Shown: positions 51,601 to 62,562 of the stretch, one piece after another
Layout: the number at the start of each line of letters is the position of its first letter
Numbering within the stretch: position 1 is the first letter of the stretch
Source: Enoplolaimus lenunculus
Taxonomy: Eukaryota; Nematoda; Enoplea; Enoplida; Thoracostomopsidae
Direction of reading: 5' to 3'
Length of the DNA stretch: 64,000 bases
Assembly (NCBI GenBank): GCA_030248215.1
Contig: JASANG010001572.1
Span: 1-64,000, forward strand
Position numbers and translations under genes: made by a program
Notes under the pieces: model-generated
What the model saw: the letters and a program-made list of their open reading frames with translations, nothing else
What the model was told of the DNA's origin: nothing
Databases searched by the model: none

Positions 51601-52300
51601 ATCATCAGAACATCAGAAACTCATGAGTAGAGCGAGCTAAAGAGGTCACATTTGTTTTTTGTAAGTATATATTAAATCCCAAGATACTTTTGGATTCTTT
51701 CTGACATCGAAGCGTCTCAATTGCTGCAACCTCGTGAGCAAAGCAAGGTTGAAGCTAGACGTACGCACGTCACTGTTAATGTGAGCATGAAAATTAGTTA
51801 CATGTCTGTCATCTAAAAACGTTATTTTATACCATATTTACTTGTAAATTATATTTTAGAATCGTTTAATATTTTTCCATTTTTTTCTATTTTTTCCACC
51901 CCCCTCGGAAAAAATGGAAAAAAATGAAAAAAAACCATTTTTCCGGTAATTTTTTGATTTTATAATGTTATTTACCACGTCAGATGTTCTGTTAAACAAT
52001 GCTATTTCGTTTTCAAAAAACAGCAATTGACTGGAAATAGGTACAAATGATGTAAGTTCGTTTTCCTGCACTATATATGCCTGTTGTCCGGAATCTACCA
52101 TGGTAAAGTAATTCCAGATGCTTTCAAGCTTCAACCTTTTGAAAAAAACAAGGTGCTCTCAATGTCGTACGCGTCAATTAATGATAACGCTGCATAGTGA
52201 AAATTTAGAGTTTTGTGTGGCGTAGAGTCCCGAAGTTTGAAGTAAACATTTATAACCGGCTGCGTTATTTAACCAGAGTATTACTCATTATATCGAGTAA
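48690..52300. other. No gene seen upstream of SLC12A8
   Basis: The promoter and first exon of SLC12A8 are expected here but could not be placed. The sequence is AT-rich. Low-complexity AAAAAATGG/CCATTTTTT blocks lie near 51150-51190 and 51870-51950. Confidence 0.4.
51240..51360. repeat. Dispersed repeat, copy 1 (TTTTGCATATTTGAGCT)
   Basis: AAGTTTTTGCATATTTGAGC then CCTCTGA and CCCAAATCTGAATTTTTGTA also occur, diverged, at 61175-61280. Confidence 0.55.
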
Positions 52301-52379
52301 GAACTTAGACCCGAAAATATTCATCTTTCCACGTCCCTTGTTGATTGTATTCCATTTACTGTTAGGTATATATACATGT

Positions 52380-52690
52380 GAATACGTATGTGACACATGC
52401 TTGTCCGTCGCGTTCACATGCAATATAGTGCACTGCATTTTATGTCTGCGAGCCGGCAGCATAGGTCGACGATTTATAGGCAACGATGTAAGTGAAGCAT
52501 GTGAGACATGCTTGTCCCGTGTGTATATGGAAGTACATTGCACTATATAGCATGCTTGCCGGCAGCATACCGCCGACATATATATAGTCGACGAACAAAT
52601 TGGCTAGAGGTGGAATACGTGGCGCAGAGGTAGGGCGTTTGCATCAAAATCCAAAACTCGTAGGTCTGAAGTCTCGGTTCCTACCCAGAA
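52380..52690 (+). mobile_element. tRNA-derived SINE-like copy with duplicated leader
   Basis: A leader with ACATGCTTGTCC, TATAGTGCACTGCA / CATTGCACTATATA and GCCGGCAGCATA is present twice. It is followed by ACGTGGCGCAGAGGTAGGGC (A-box-like) and CTCGGTTCCTACCCAG (B-box-like). The second copy is at 53905-54060. Confidence 0.55.
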
Positions 52691-52699
52691 TGACATAGG

Positions 52700-53900
52700 A
52701 GCTATGGTAAATTTCTGCGCTTTCAACACGGTACCCAAGTCGAAAATAGAATGTCCGGTCAAGGGACGACCTTGTTGAAACTTGGTGCAAGTAATGCGTC
52801 ATCCATTTTATCGTATGCCCGACGTGTGGAAAATTGACGCAACCAATTCCAAGTACGGTTTTGAAAAACGCTTCATAAAGGAAATTTAATATCAAAACTG
52901 TTTCAATTTCCCACAGCTTTTGATTTTTCAAACACCGATCTTCAATTTACCGCTAGCGCTTTTTTAAACACGGGCAATGGGAAATTGCGCCATTTTTCAA
53001 ATTCAATTTCCGCTTTGCCTTGACACTTCAATTACCAAAGTGAAAATTGAAAGACAAGCATAACGTTTAGCAATTTAATGATACTGTCCCTCTTATCGAA
53101 AATTGAATTTACAGTTTACAATTTCAGTTGCGATATTGGCCCCAAAAATGTTGACATTTTGCAACTCAAAGTTCAAATTAAAAGGTCAGGATGAGAGTTG
53201 CTAGAAGTTATGTTTGATGGGCCATCCAAGTCGCAAGATAAAAATTGTGCGATTGAAATTTCAACTGAAAGTAGCAACTGAATGTGATGGGCCACCTAAG
53301 TCACAAGGTTGAAATTTTCACTAAATTTTAAATTTTAAGAAACTGCAAGGAAAAGTGTACAAGAGCCCTGATTAGTAAACAAGTTGCTTGACGATCGTCA
53401 GATCAACTTGTGGTAAACTGTACGAACACATTTTTATCGGCTTTCAGAGCGTTCAAAGTTTTCTAACTAGTTGTGTGTTTGCGCACCTAAAATGGAATGA
53501 CCGCTTCGCGAACTTATGCTTTCATTTATGCCGAACAAACAAGGTATTTCCAAACGATGTCGCTATATCTCCTATCGCCCCAGCAGTCCTACGGTGCTAA
53601 AAAGTATGCTTTTCAAAATGATTTCCTAATCAAAAGTAACGCTAGTTTCACAACCCAACTTCTTATTAATTTCATTTTTCATACATCAATAAAACTACAA
53701 ATCTTGCCTGCAGAATTCTGCCGGACTCAACCCCGCAAGTTTGTGCCCACCTTTGCTAGCACATGCACCTTTTAAGTATATGACAGCTATACAGTATGTG
53801 TAGCTGCAGCAAGCTTATCATCACGTGCTATTTGCTGGATATCCTGTGTCCAAGAAAAAACGGTATTTTCAGGTTTTTTTCCGTTTGCAACGCACATTGT
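52700..53900. other. No gene seen
   Basis: The sequence is full of TTGAAATTT/AATTTCAA words but has no clear unit structure or gene. Confidence 0.35.
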
Positions 53901-53904
53901 ATGT

Positions 53905-54060
53905 ATAGGGTGCTTGCCGGCAGCATATACCTAGTCGACATTTAGTCGGTGATAGAAGCAATTCAACAGGTAGGCGAGCTGCGTGCCGCAGTGGTAGAGC
54001 GCTTGCCTCATTCCGGGTGTGCAATCCGGTATTTGACTGCAAATATTTCGGGTCCATGTT
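53905..54060 (+). mobile_element. tRNA-derived SINE-like copy 2
   Basis: GTGCTTGCCGGCAGCATATA and CCTAGTCGAC lead into GCGTGCCGCAGTGGTAGAGC and GCTTGCCTCATTCCGG, a tRNA-like A-box half. The 3' part is diverged. Confidence 0.55.
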
Positions 54061-54329
54061 TGGACCCGAGTATTTATTCTAAAAAATTCCGGGAACAGGT
54101 ATAGCTTTGCATTTTGATTTGTTGTAAGTTTACTCGACTTTTATATGAAAAGGTTAATCTGCAAACTTTACTGTTCCTGTGCAGCATTGTAGTATAGACT
54201 GCAGACTGTAGTTACAATTGACTTAGTAATTCCGACCTCCCGCATTGACCGCTAGCTATGTAGTTAATGCTCTATGACAATAGATTTGTAACAAAGATTC
54301 ATTGGTTAAGCAGTTTCACATAAATATTA

Positions 54330-54650
54330 GTAGGTTTTACTTTGACTAAAGTTGTAATTTAGTTTTCAAATTTTCGAAGCGGTCGCTGAATGCATAAATG
54401 ACCACACGAGAACATTACATCAATTTCAAACCCCAAGACATGGCTTTAGATATAGATTCCACGACTACTGATTTTTAGACAGTTGCAAAAAATTCTTGAG
54501 CTTTACTTTAAATTAAGTTATAATCTAGTTTTGGAAATTTCAAAAGAATTATAAAATGCGTACGCAATCAGTAATGCGTGAAAATTACACCAATTTTGGG
54601 TTTCAAGTCGTGGTTATAATAGTACTATGGCTGGAATTAACAAGCTCAAT
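54330..54650. repeat. ~185-bp diverged tandem duplication
   Basis: Two units share TTTACTTT, GT(T)ATAAT(C)TAGTTTT.AAATTT and ATTACA(T/C)CAATTT, then a run ending in TGG(C/T)T.TA. Confidence 0.5.
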
Positions 54651-54659
54651 GTTTCTACT

Positions 54660-55540
54660 GGGGTTAGAATAATTTTAACCCAAAAGTTGAGCTATCTCAT
54701 GCCTGCCGCTATCCTATCATTTTGCAGCCGACCAAACGATGTATCAGCGCTAACATTTAGAATGATCTAACTTGGCACGTTTAGTTCATATCCTCCAAAA
54801 CGAATAGCAAATATCACGTAATACTATTGACAGGTTAGCAAAAACGTGCAAACTTGCAGTCGTTGCATAGAAACGGGGCAAATACACTATGAAAAATGTG
54901 ATGAATTTTGAAGATGGCCGTTCAGTAATTCGAAACCTACAGCACTATTTACAAACTGGTGACGGGTGCAACGCACGTTTGATACTACGAGCACTAAACT
55001 CCACCCGCCACGTCAAAAAGCAAGGAACTATTAGTCCATTGTACAACCGATAATTGTTAACAAAATCGGTCTAATGTGAAAGCTCGTACTTTTATTTTTG
55101 CTGTTGTGAGTAAATTTCAATCGTCAATCGTCACTGTTTCTTCACTGTGGTTAATTAAAGAAAGGTGTGCTTTAAAACGAAAAAGCAAAAACCAAGGTGA
55201 ATATTTAATTCTTAACTTATATTTCTCATTGCATGTTATTCGGGAATTGTCATATTCATTGGAATGTTATAGTTTAACAGGTAAAAATTATTTTTGTTTG
55301 ACGAAATTGCAGTTTGGGTTTCACGCAATTGAGCACAAGATAAGCAGCGTAGCCATTATTTAGTTTGCGATAGCATGATGTGATAAAAGCTGTTTTGACC
55401 TCTAGGATTCCGAATATTAAGCAGAATTCAGTTAAAATCTGCTTGTGTCGAAATTTTGTGAGGGATATATCATATTCCCAATCCGTAACCCATCCATGGC
55501 ATGCACCCCAGTATATGAATCAAGCGAATACAAAATATTA
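54660..55540. other. No gene seen
   Basis: This is the 3' flank of the minus-strand METTL27-like gene; the open frames at 55076-55363 and 55380-55688 show no family resemblance. Confidence 0.35.
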
Positions 55541-58500
55541 TCACATGCAATCAAACACAACGTATGCGCCATTTTGTGCTGGATTTGGATCTTCACCAAC
55601 AAAATTCGCTAGTACTTCAATTTTTCCGGCTTTTGACAAGAAATCAATTTTTTGTTGCAGACCGCCTACCCAACCAGGGTACTTGTGAGACTGGTCGTGC
55701 ATCCAATTTTCGCTGCAAAATAAACACGTAATAAAACAGGTTTAAATTTCCGGAGTGTAAGAGGGGCCAGGGTGGCGAGTGTACCCTCAAAATCATATAT
55801 TTCTTTATGAATAAATGGTGTGCAAGTTTTATGCTGTTCATGGAATGGAAGGTCAACCAAACTTGCCGGAGCCGAGATAAAGCCGGAGGAGAGACCAAAT
55901 TCATAGTTAAAATGATGATTAATTTGCTAATTTTTGCGAGCATCTCTAAGGTGATGTTAAACCTACTGGTATCAGCTTAGTTTTAAGAAATATCAGCAAT
56001 TTTTGCTCAAAATTGTACCGAAAGTTAAAACAAAACGCGCCAAACAAATCAATTTTGTAAAACTATGCAAAATTTTACTGCCGAAATTGCCGGAACCTCC
56101 AGCAGAGATATTATCGAAGGAGGAGGTCGATTTTACACCGGAGCAGGAGAGGGAGACCTCTGGTTGCACTCGAGAGACTACGGTTCAAATCCTAGCTTGA
56201 AATTTGGTCTTTATTAAATAGAAAATATACACTTAAAGAATAAGTTAAAGTCGTATTTTTAAACAACATTGGCCACTGAAGCTATCGACATTGCGTTAAC
56301 AATATAAATAATCTCACTAAATAACATCACATTTGTAAAAAATACAGAAAATTTCATTACCAAAACTACCGGAAGCTAGGCAAAAATTTCATCGGAGCAG
56401 AAGCCAAAGGTCGATAATGTATGCCGGAACCAGAGTCAGACCTTCCGCGGTTGAACAGCATAAATGTGAAAATTCTGCTCGTCTATATTTCACTATTTCC
56501 GAATAAAACAAACACCAGTTGAGTGTAAACGCTGAGTTCATATAACATTCTGTTCACAAAATATTCTTACCGATTTCCAATCGCAATTCGCCCGCTAGGG
56601 CGGACCATTTTTATCAAGCAGTCCACACAATCGATACTTAAATGTCCAACTCCAAAGCAGCCAACCGTAATCACAGCGTCGTAGCTTTGATCTGGCACCG
56701 GATTTGGCAACTCAGGAGCAATTGTCCCAACAATGCAGTTCTTGTAGACGTTTTTTCCACGCGCGACTTCCAGCATTTCAGCCGATATGTCTGTTGCATC
56801 AATGTTGTGAAATCCTTCTGACTTTAGCAGTTCTCCCATCTTGCCTGTACCCGCACCAACATCGAGTATCCTAAAATTGAACGCATATAGAAATATAAAT
56901 GCATATATTATGTCTACAATCCTCAAATAGGCAAATTTAAAACGATTCGCCGCTCGACAACTTGTCGCCCAGGAGTGTCCTATGAATCCTTTTAAAAATC
57001 TTGGCATAATCCTATAGGTTCTAGGCGTAATCGTAAGCTTAATCCTATGCCTAAGAATAATGATAAGAGAAAAATTGGCGAATCGATAAAATTTCGGATT
57101 ATTTATTGACCAGCGATGACTTGTCGGGCGACGAATTATCGTTCATGCCCAATTAGGCAGCCAGAAATGTTAAAGTATAAAAGTCAATTACTTCTCTGTT
57201 CCGTTTTGGCTGTACATTGGGTAAGGTGTAAATAAATAGTGATGAGCATTGAATATTTTTCATATCCGGATATACGACAATTCTTGCCGAATATTAATCT
57301 AGATATCCGAATAGCCGGATATCCGAAATTAAATTTTCTATTGCGGATACTCCAAACTCGAGTTTGCGTTTTTGGGTTTCGAACCACAATTTTCGTTTCT
57401 TAAGCACTTGTTTTAACTTGATGCTTTAACGGGAGTAGGTACCCTGACCAACCAGCTGATTGTTATGACCGTAAAACATACAATTCTAAAAGTAGTTATA
57501 GATTCGTTATGCAATTGCTTCAATAGTGCTGGCTATTCGGTTTAGAAGATTGTTACATTGAATTGATTTGTTTTGTCTATGTCTGATTTAACCACGACAA
57601 CAGAGATTCTATCGAATGTTACTTTTCTTTCCAACTACTGATACATAAAAGTCATTTTTTTGAATAATAAAAACGCGATTCTTCACCAAAATATTCTGAC
57701 GAGGAAAACTTGTAAAGTACGGAGAAACCTTGTTATTTTTGCAACAAAAACTTCCTGACGGGTAAAATTATAAGGTAGCGACCTCTATCATTTTTACAAA
57801 AAACTTTCTGAGGAGGAAAACTGCGAGGTAGAGACATCATTTTCTATCATTTTATGACAACATATTTTTCTGACGGGGGAGCGGCGTAAGTGCGCCCGCC
57901 CGTCCCCTCTGCATCCGCTAGGGCCAGGTTTCTCACTTTACCGCAATAAGGCTTAAATTTTGGACTAATTTTTTGCTTGGGCTCAGGCTTAAGCTTTTGT
58001 TTATTACGCTGACGTGGTTTAAATTTAGGAATATGTTTTGGCTGTTACATTACTAAATGCTGATTTGACTCCTGATAATCTTCCCTTATGATTTCAATTA
58101 AATTTAAATTTTTCAAGACTTGAATATATAGTTTTTTCGTTCTCTTATATGGAGTACTGTCGATTTAAAAATGTATTTTCAACAGTTCAGAACACTATAG
58201 TAGATGGAAAATGTGGGCTTTGTCCCACCTCACGATGGGTTTTGAGGCATTTTATGGAAAACAGCATTTTGCTCCCCCACATATGGTGGTTGAGGTAATT
58301 AATCACATGGGGCAATTAATAACCATGAGGGGTAGATGGATCAAACGCAGTGTAGTAATATAGCTGGTAGTAATTAATCACAGTGAGGGGTGGGGTTGTA
58401 CCCACCTAACGGACCGTTGTTAGGGTTTGTGAAAAATGTGGGGTTTACCCCCTATCGGTGGGGTTGTCGGGATAATTAATTACAAGTAATTAATCAAATG

Positions 58501-61018
58501 GGGTTTTATGAAAATGTTGGTTTTGCCCCCTGCCCCCGATCTCCACCCGTGGTTGGTTGGAGGAATTATCACAGGGAGTAATTAATTTTTGTTTATGAAT
58601 TGTTATGCGGTGCCATGTATAAATTCATATGCATTGCGGTAGAGTACCGTACGGTGACGGAAAGTGGCGGACGTCATCAAGAGTATAACGCTGTCTTAAG
58701 TAAACCTATATAATTATCTCTTAACGGAAAAGCATTTGAACACTAAACTACTTTTCATACGCAAGGTCCACCGCAGAATCAAACTTATGATAGTACCCAA
58801 CAAGATGTTAGGAAAGAAAAGGTTTCAATGTCATACTGAATTGTTAAAACTTTTCTGGCATTTAAAATATGATAGGAATAAAGACCAAAGTCAAGCAGCC
58901 CTAAATTTTGAAACAATATACACAGAAAAAACCAAATAGTCACAAAAATTGTCAAAAATTTAGTTTAATATTATAACCGAGATTTGAATTCAGATTTTTC
59001 TCGTCAGTTCCGGCTACCTTAGTGATGAGACAATGCAAATTCTTCCAAAATTTATCAAAAATAGCATTTTGGATATCCGGTGGATATCCGAATACTTATT
59101 TCATTTCTGACATATCTAGATATTTTTCATATCCGGATATTCAGTGCCCATTTATATAAATATTGAATAACATCATATGAGTTCTGGCAGGAAATGTGCT
59201 AAAAGACAAGTCTAATTGGTTAACGTTTAAATTTCAATTTTTACCTGCATGCTATACACTGTTTTAAAATTTGTTTGGAAGGAAGCTCATATTTGTTTTC
59301 ACATGTTTTTCCGACTGAGATACGTTTGCAAATTTTCTTGAAAATTTATTAAATTTTCGGTATAGTACTAATGAAAAAATGTTTCCATTGCGCAATATTT
59401 TATTTACTTGAAAATTTTTAAATTAGGTATACAGAAAAGAATTATGTACTTAAAGTTTTTAAATTCATCTTTTAAACTTTGAAGCAGATTATACACAAAT
59501 GGCATCTGCGCGTTTGACGAAATATTTTTGTATATACTTTATCAAGTTATTTTTTTGGTATTTCTCACCGATCATTCTTGTTCAAAAATTTAACGCAAAC
59601 TTCTAAAGCATACTGGTATCGCGACTTAGATACCGTTTTCACCAGCGAATCATAGTTTTTTGCAATTTTAGCGTAAAACGCTTCAGGATCTCGCTGTGAG
59701 TAAGCCTCAGCTATGATATTTTCTTCTGTTATTTCCTGAAATATTATCAACCTAGCGGCTAATGTAAAGAACAGGGACGGAACAGAATTATAAGTATATT
59801 CCTAAGCCTAAACTTAAGCCTAAGCCAAGCAAAAACAATAGTCTAAAGCTTAAGCTTGCTCTGTTCTAGTCCCACAGAAAAACTCTCCGCCCCTGATCTT
59901 TACATGGGCCGTTTTACCAGAACTGTTATAGAGCACAAAAATGTTTTCCAGAGTCATTCAACTTCCAGTATAAAAAGTGTGGAGCTCAATTTGTCTCGTT
60001 CATTAGGGTCTATAATGCTCGCTGAGTTCGAAATATAAAAATGAAAAGTGTTAGCTATTTTACAACTACAACTTACGGCTCAACCTACGGACAAAATCAA
60101 GGGTCAAACTTCAGGCACAAATTTGAAAGTTGGAAGGTTTTTGTGATTTGTATTGGTGACTTAAAATACCAAAGGGACTATGCGATACTCATAAATTAGC
60201 AGCATAAAATAGTGAAGTATACATACGTTTCTAGGCCGGTGTTTTTATATATTCTTAATGTTACAGTACCGTATTGTAATGAGTTCACAGTCCTGAGAGT
60301 ACTGAGAGTCCTGAGTGTTTTAAAGGTGTTGTTTTGTCTAGGAGCCCTTGCAAGAGAGTTTGGACAGAAGCAACCATCTACTCTCTAAAAGCTTCAACTA
60401 ACTTTATTTAAGCTTAAGCTAATTCACAAGAATTAAACTGACTTTTTTAAATTAACTAAACTAACAGATAGGTTTATGCGTAAACTCATTTAAAATCTTG
60501 GATATTTTCAGTAGATACACGGCTGCACTTGTTGCTTAATCTAAAAGTAAGTTTACTTAAACTCGTGTTAAACTTAAAAACACGTTACTTTAAGTAAAAC
60601 TTAAAATTCTGGACTAGTTAGTCCGTCCATCCATTTAAGTTTTACTTAACCTGATATTCAGGTTTAGTTTACCCATAATTTATGTTTAAGTTTGTAGAGA
60701 GTAGTTTGCAATTCTTTAGTGCGCCTAGGCTGTTACAATAGCCTTGTTTTGCATTCTGTTCCAACGACAGTGGGTGAAAACTTTTTTCAACAGGCGTGTA
60801 GCAGCAGTACTGCGTAGACGACCTACAACAGCTTCTGGTTCTGAGCCTTCCTTGGCCAAACAAAAACAGCTGGCTTGAGTTTGCAACAAAACTGAAGCTT
60901 TTAACAAATATTTATTATGGTAAAAAAAGCAAATACTCAACAAAGTTTTCACGTGAGACACTGATTTTGATTGCTGAACGTATACTACGCAAGTATTAGC
61001 AGCACTTACCGAAGTCAT
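55541..61018 (-). CDS. METTL27-like (WBSCR27-like) methyltransferase, minus-strand paralogue
   Basis: Four exons on the minus strand: 61018-61010 (MTS, tentative), 59735-59569, 56870-56571, 55712-55541. Junctions are in phase and give 215 residues. The N-terminal exon reads EAYSQRDPEAFYAKIAKNYD, typical of this family before the SAM fold. The third exon holds motif I ILDVGAGTGKMGELL, the strand-2 end IDATDIS, a motif IV region SYDAVITVGCFGVG, and MVRPSGRIAIGNR. The last exon reads ENWMHDQSHKYPGWVGGLQQ and ends GAYVVFDCM. The glycine loop is intact, so SAM binding is expected; the substrate is unknown. Human METTL27 has the same order of elements. The 1.3-kb first intron holds a MITE copy at 60379-60703. 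The gene is inverted relative to its paralogue at 32.8-34.2 kb, with SLC12A8 between them. Confidence 0.86.
56000..56420 (+). repeat. Dispersed repeat with CCGAAATTGCCGGAACCTCC-like core, two pieces
   Basis: Pieces at about 56060-56200 and 56340-56420 share AAAATTTxACTGCCGAAAxTG, CCGGAA and CGGAGCAG(A)AG with 27640-27825. The first piece ends with a tRNA B-box-like GGTTCAAATCC. Lies in an intron of the METTL27-like gene. Confidence 0.5.
57640..57890. repeat. ~70-bp tandem repeat, about 4 units
   Basis: Units share CTGACG(A/G)GGAAAACTxGTA(A)GGTA and (A/T)TTTTTACAAAAAACTT-like sequence. Lies inside the element 57237-59156. Confidence 0.6.
58205..58590. repeat. ~100-bp tandem repeat with TAATTAATCA
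   Basis: Three to four diverged units share AAAATGTGGGGTTTxCCCCC, GGTGGTTG and GATAATTAATCACA. Lies inside the element 57237-59156. Confidence 0.65.
59790..59862. repeat. GCCTAA/GCTTAA simple sequence
   Basis: CCTAAGCCTAAACTTAAGCC and AGTCTAAAGCTTAAGCTTGC. A very similar arrangement lies near 27195-27245. Confidence 0.7.
60379..60703. mobile_element. MITE, TACTCTCTAAA inverted ends, copy 2
   Basis: A 325-bp copy of the element at 3677-4020, in the same orientation, with ends TACTCTCTAAAAG and GTAGAGAGTA and the shared phrase GATACACGGCTGCACTTGTT. It lies in the first intron of the minus-strand METTL27-like gene. Confidence 0.8.
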
Positions 61019-61535
61019 GGCTAGCACATGTGCTCGGTACAAGCAAGAATTTAGTATTTAAACTATTATTAAATATTTTACTATTATTCAAAAATTTTAC
61101 AAAGTTATAAAATTCATGCATACGCTCTGGGTTTCTGGTTATGACTCCAAGGCGGTGTTCGAATAAAAAACACCGATTTTAAAAACTTTTGCATATTTGA
61201 GCTGTTCATGACCTCCTTTGAACTTTCAGCACCTAAATTTGAGTTGTTTAAAAATAGGTTTACTTAAATTATAAGGTCCGACTTGTGATCTAGCGGTATG
61301 GTGGTGAAAAACCTAATAGCCTACACACATATATATTTATTTATATATTTGTCTGCAAAATGATCAGGGGAGCTCATGAACCGCTAAACTGTACGACACG
61401 TTTGAAAGCGAACCCGAATGATGAAGGTGAACGTTGGTTGTGATATAATGGAAATGAACCCAAGCGTAATTGAGCATCTGCAAAATGGGCGCCTTTTTGC
61501 TAATTTAATCCGGATGTAAAGACTCCAACAAAGGG
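61019..61535. other. Upstream flank of the METTL27-like gene; no gene seen
   Basis: The putative promoter of the minus-strand gene would lie here. I see no clear TATA box placed by a mapped transcript start. Confidence 0.3.
61175..61280. repeat. Dispersed repeat, copy 2 (TTTTGCATATTTGAGCT)
   Basis: AACTTTTGCATATTTGAGCT then CCTCCTTTGA and ACCTAAATTTGAGTTGTTTA align with 51240-51360. Confidence 0.55.
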
Positions 61536-62244
61536 CCAATCTACGCTAAGTATGTCGTGTGCCGAAGTCGCACTGTTCCCAAGGGTCTGGCCCGTAGTCA
61601 GACGCCAGCATACTGCACTAGGAGGGAAATTCAGTACCAGGGCATTCAAGGGTATCCGATAACGAGCGAGTCTGATACTTTCCCGCAGGTCAAAGTTTTT
61701 CCCCAGAGCCTGCTTCCCTTACGCTAACTCTGTCTACAGGCCTTTCAATAACACCGAATGGCACCGAACGACACAAGAGCGACAATGTCGGAAGATGTTA
61801 ATGAACAAACAGGGCGTAGTATCATCTATTTTTTGCTAAAACTTCGAATACTAATTCCGATTCGGTGGTCATGAAATAAAACATAAAAGGCAAACAAGCC
61901 TCAAATAAACAAAGCTGTCTGAATTTGTTTACACTTTGTACACATTGGATTAACCGTGTAACGGCAAATATTGCAAAAAAAATCAGAAAGGAAAAAACAG
62001 GCCAACAAAATTAACGATAACAATGTTTTTGCAGCACAAAATGTGCTAACAAAAATGCCACTTGAAAAGGTGCAGATTCAATGTGAAATTTGTACAAAAT
62101 CTGTGCCCAAATTTGCAATGCATTGAATGTTTTGCTTCAATCTTAGAATGAACAGTTAATCTTAAGTGTTCTATATCCCCACAAGATATAACGTTTTGCT
62201 TTGCTCACAATGCAAAAAATAGCAAAGTTTACACGCTGTCTGAA

Positions 62245-62325
62245 TATCTAATTCAGAAGGTTAGCCAAGTCTGGGCAAAACCAGAGGATTGTCTCCGGCA
62301 CCAGGTTCAAATCTTGTGACAATTT
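62245..62325 (+). repeat. tRNA-like sequence (degenerate)
   Basis: GGTTAGCCAAGTCTGGGCAA resembles a tRNA-Ser/Leu A box and CCAGGTTCAAATCTTGTG a B box, 40 bp apart. No clean acceptor stem, so a pseudogene or SINE head. Confidence 0.4.
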
Positions 62326-62524
62326 TTGATATTTTATCTATTGTTTAGATTTCTTTAAAAATAGAAGCTTAATGAAAAATTGTCTGCCAAAACCATAGAT
62401 TATTTTCTAATTACTCCTGTTCGCGTTTAGGAGTCTAAGCAAAAACGTGGATCGTGCATTTGAAAATAAGTCATCATTAAGGTTTTGACATTTTGCAAAC
62501 ACAGATTAACTGCTATATACGTTT

Positions 62525-62562
62525 TGACGTAGGGTTAGGCTTAGGCTTAAGCTTAGGATTAG
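62525..62562. repeat. TTAGGC-type simple sequence
   Basis: AGGGTTAGGCTTAGGCTTAA followed by GCTTAGGATTAG. Confidence 0.75.

Larger units (their letters stand above)
57237..59156. mobile_element. 1.9-kb hAT-like element with TAGTGATGAGCA end
   Basis: The left end TAGTGATGAGCATTGAATAT with TTTTCATATCCGGATAT is matched in inverse by the right end ATTTTTCATATCCGGATATT then CAGTGCCCA. The flanking 8-mers TAAATAAA and TAAATATT match at six positions. The interior holds two tandem arrays and a 67-codon frame (58736-58939) with CHTELLKLFWHLK, faintly BED-finger-like. No full transposase is visible. Lies in the large intron of the minus-strand METTL27-like gene. Confidence 0.6.
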
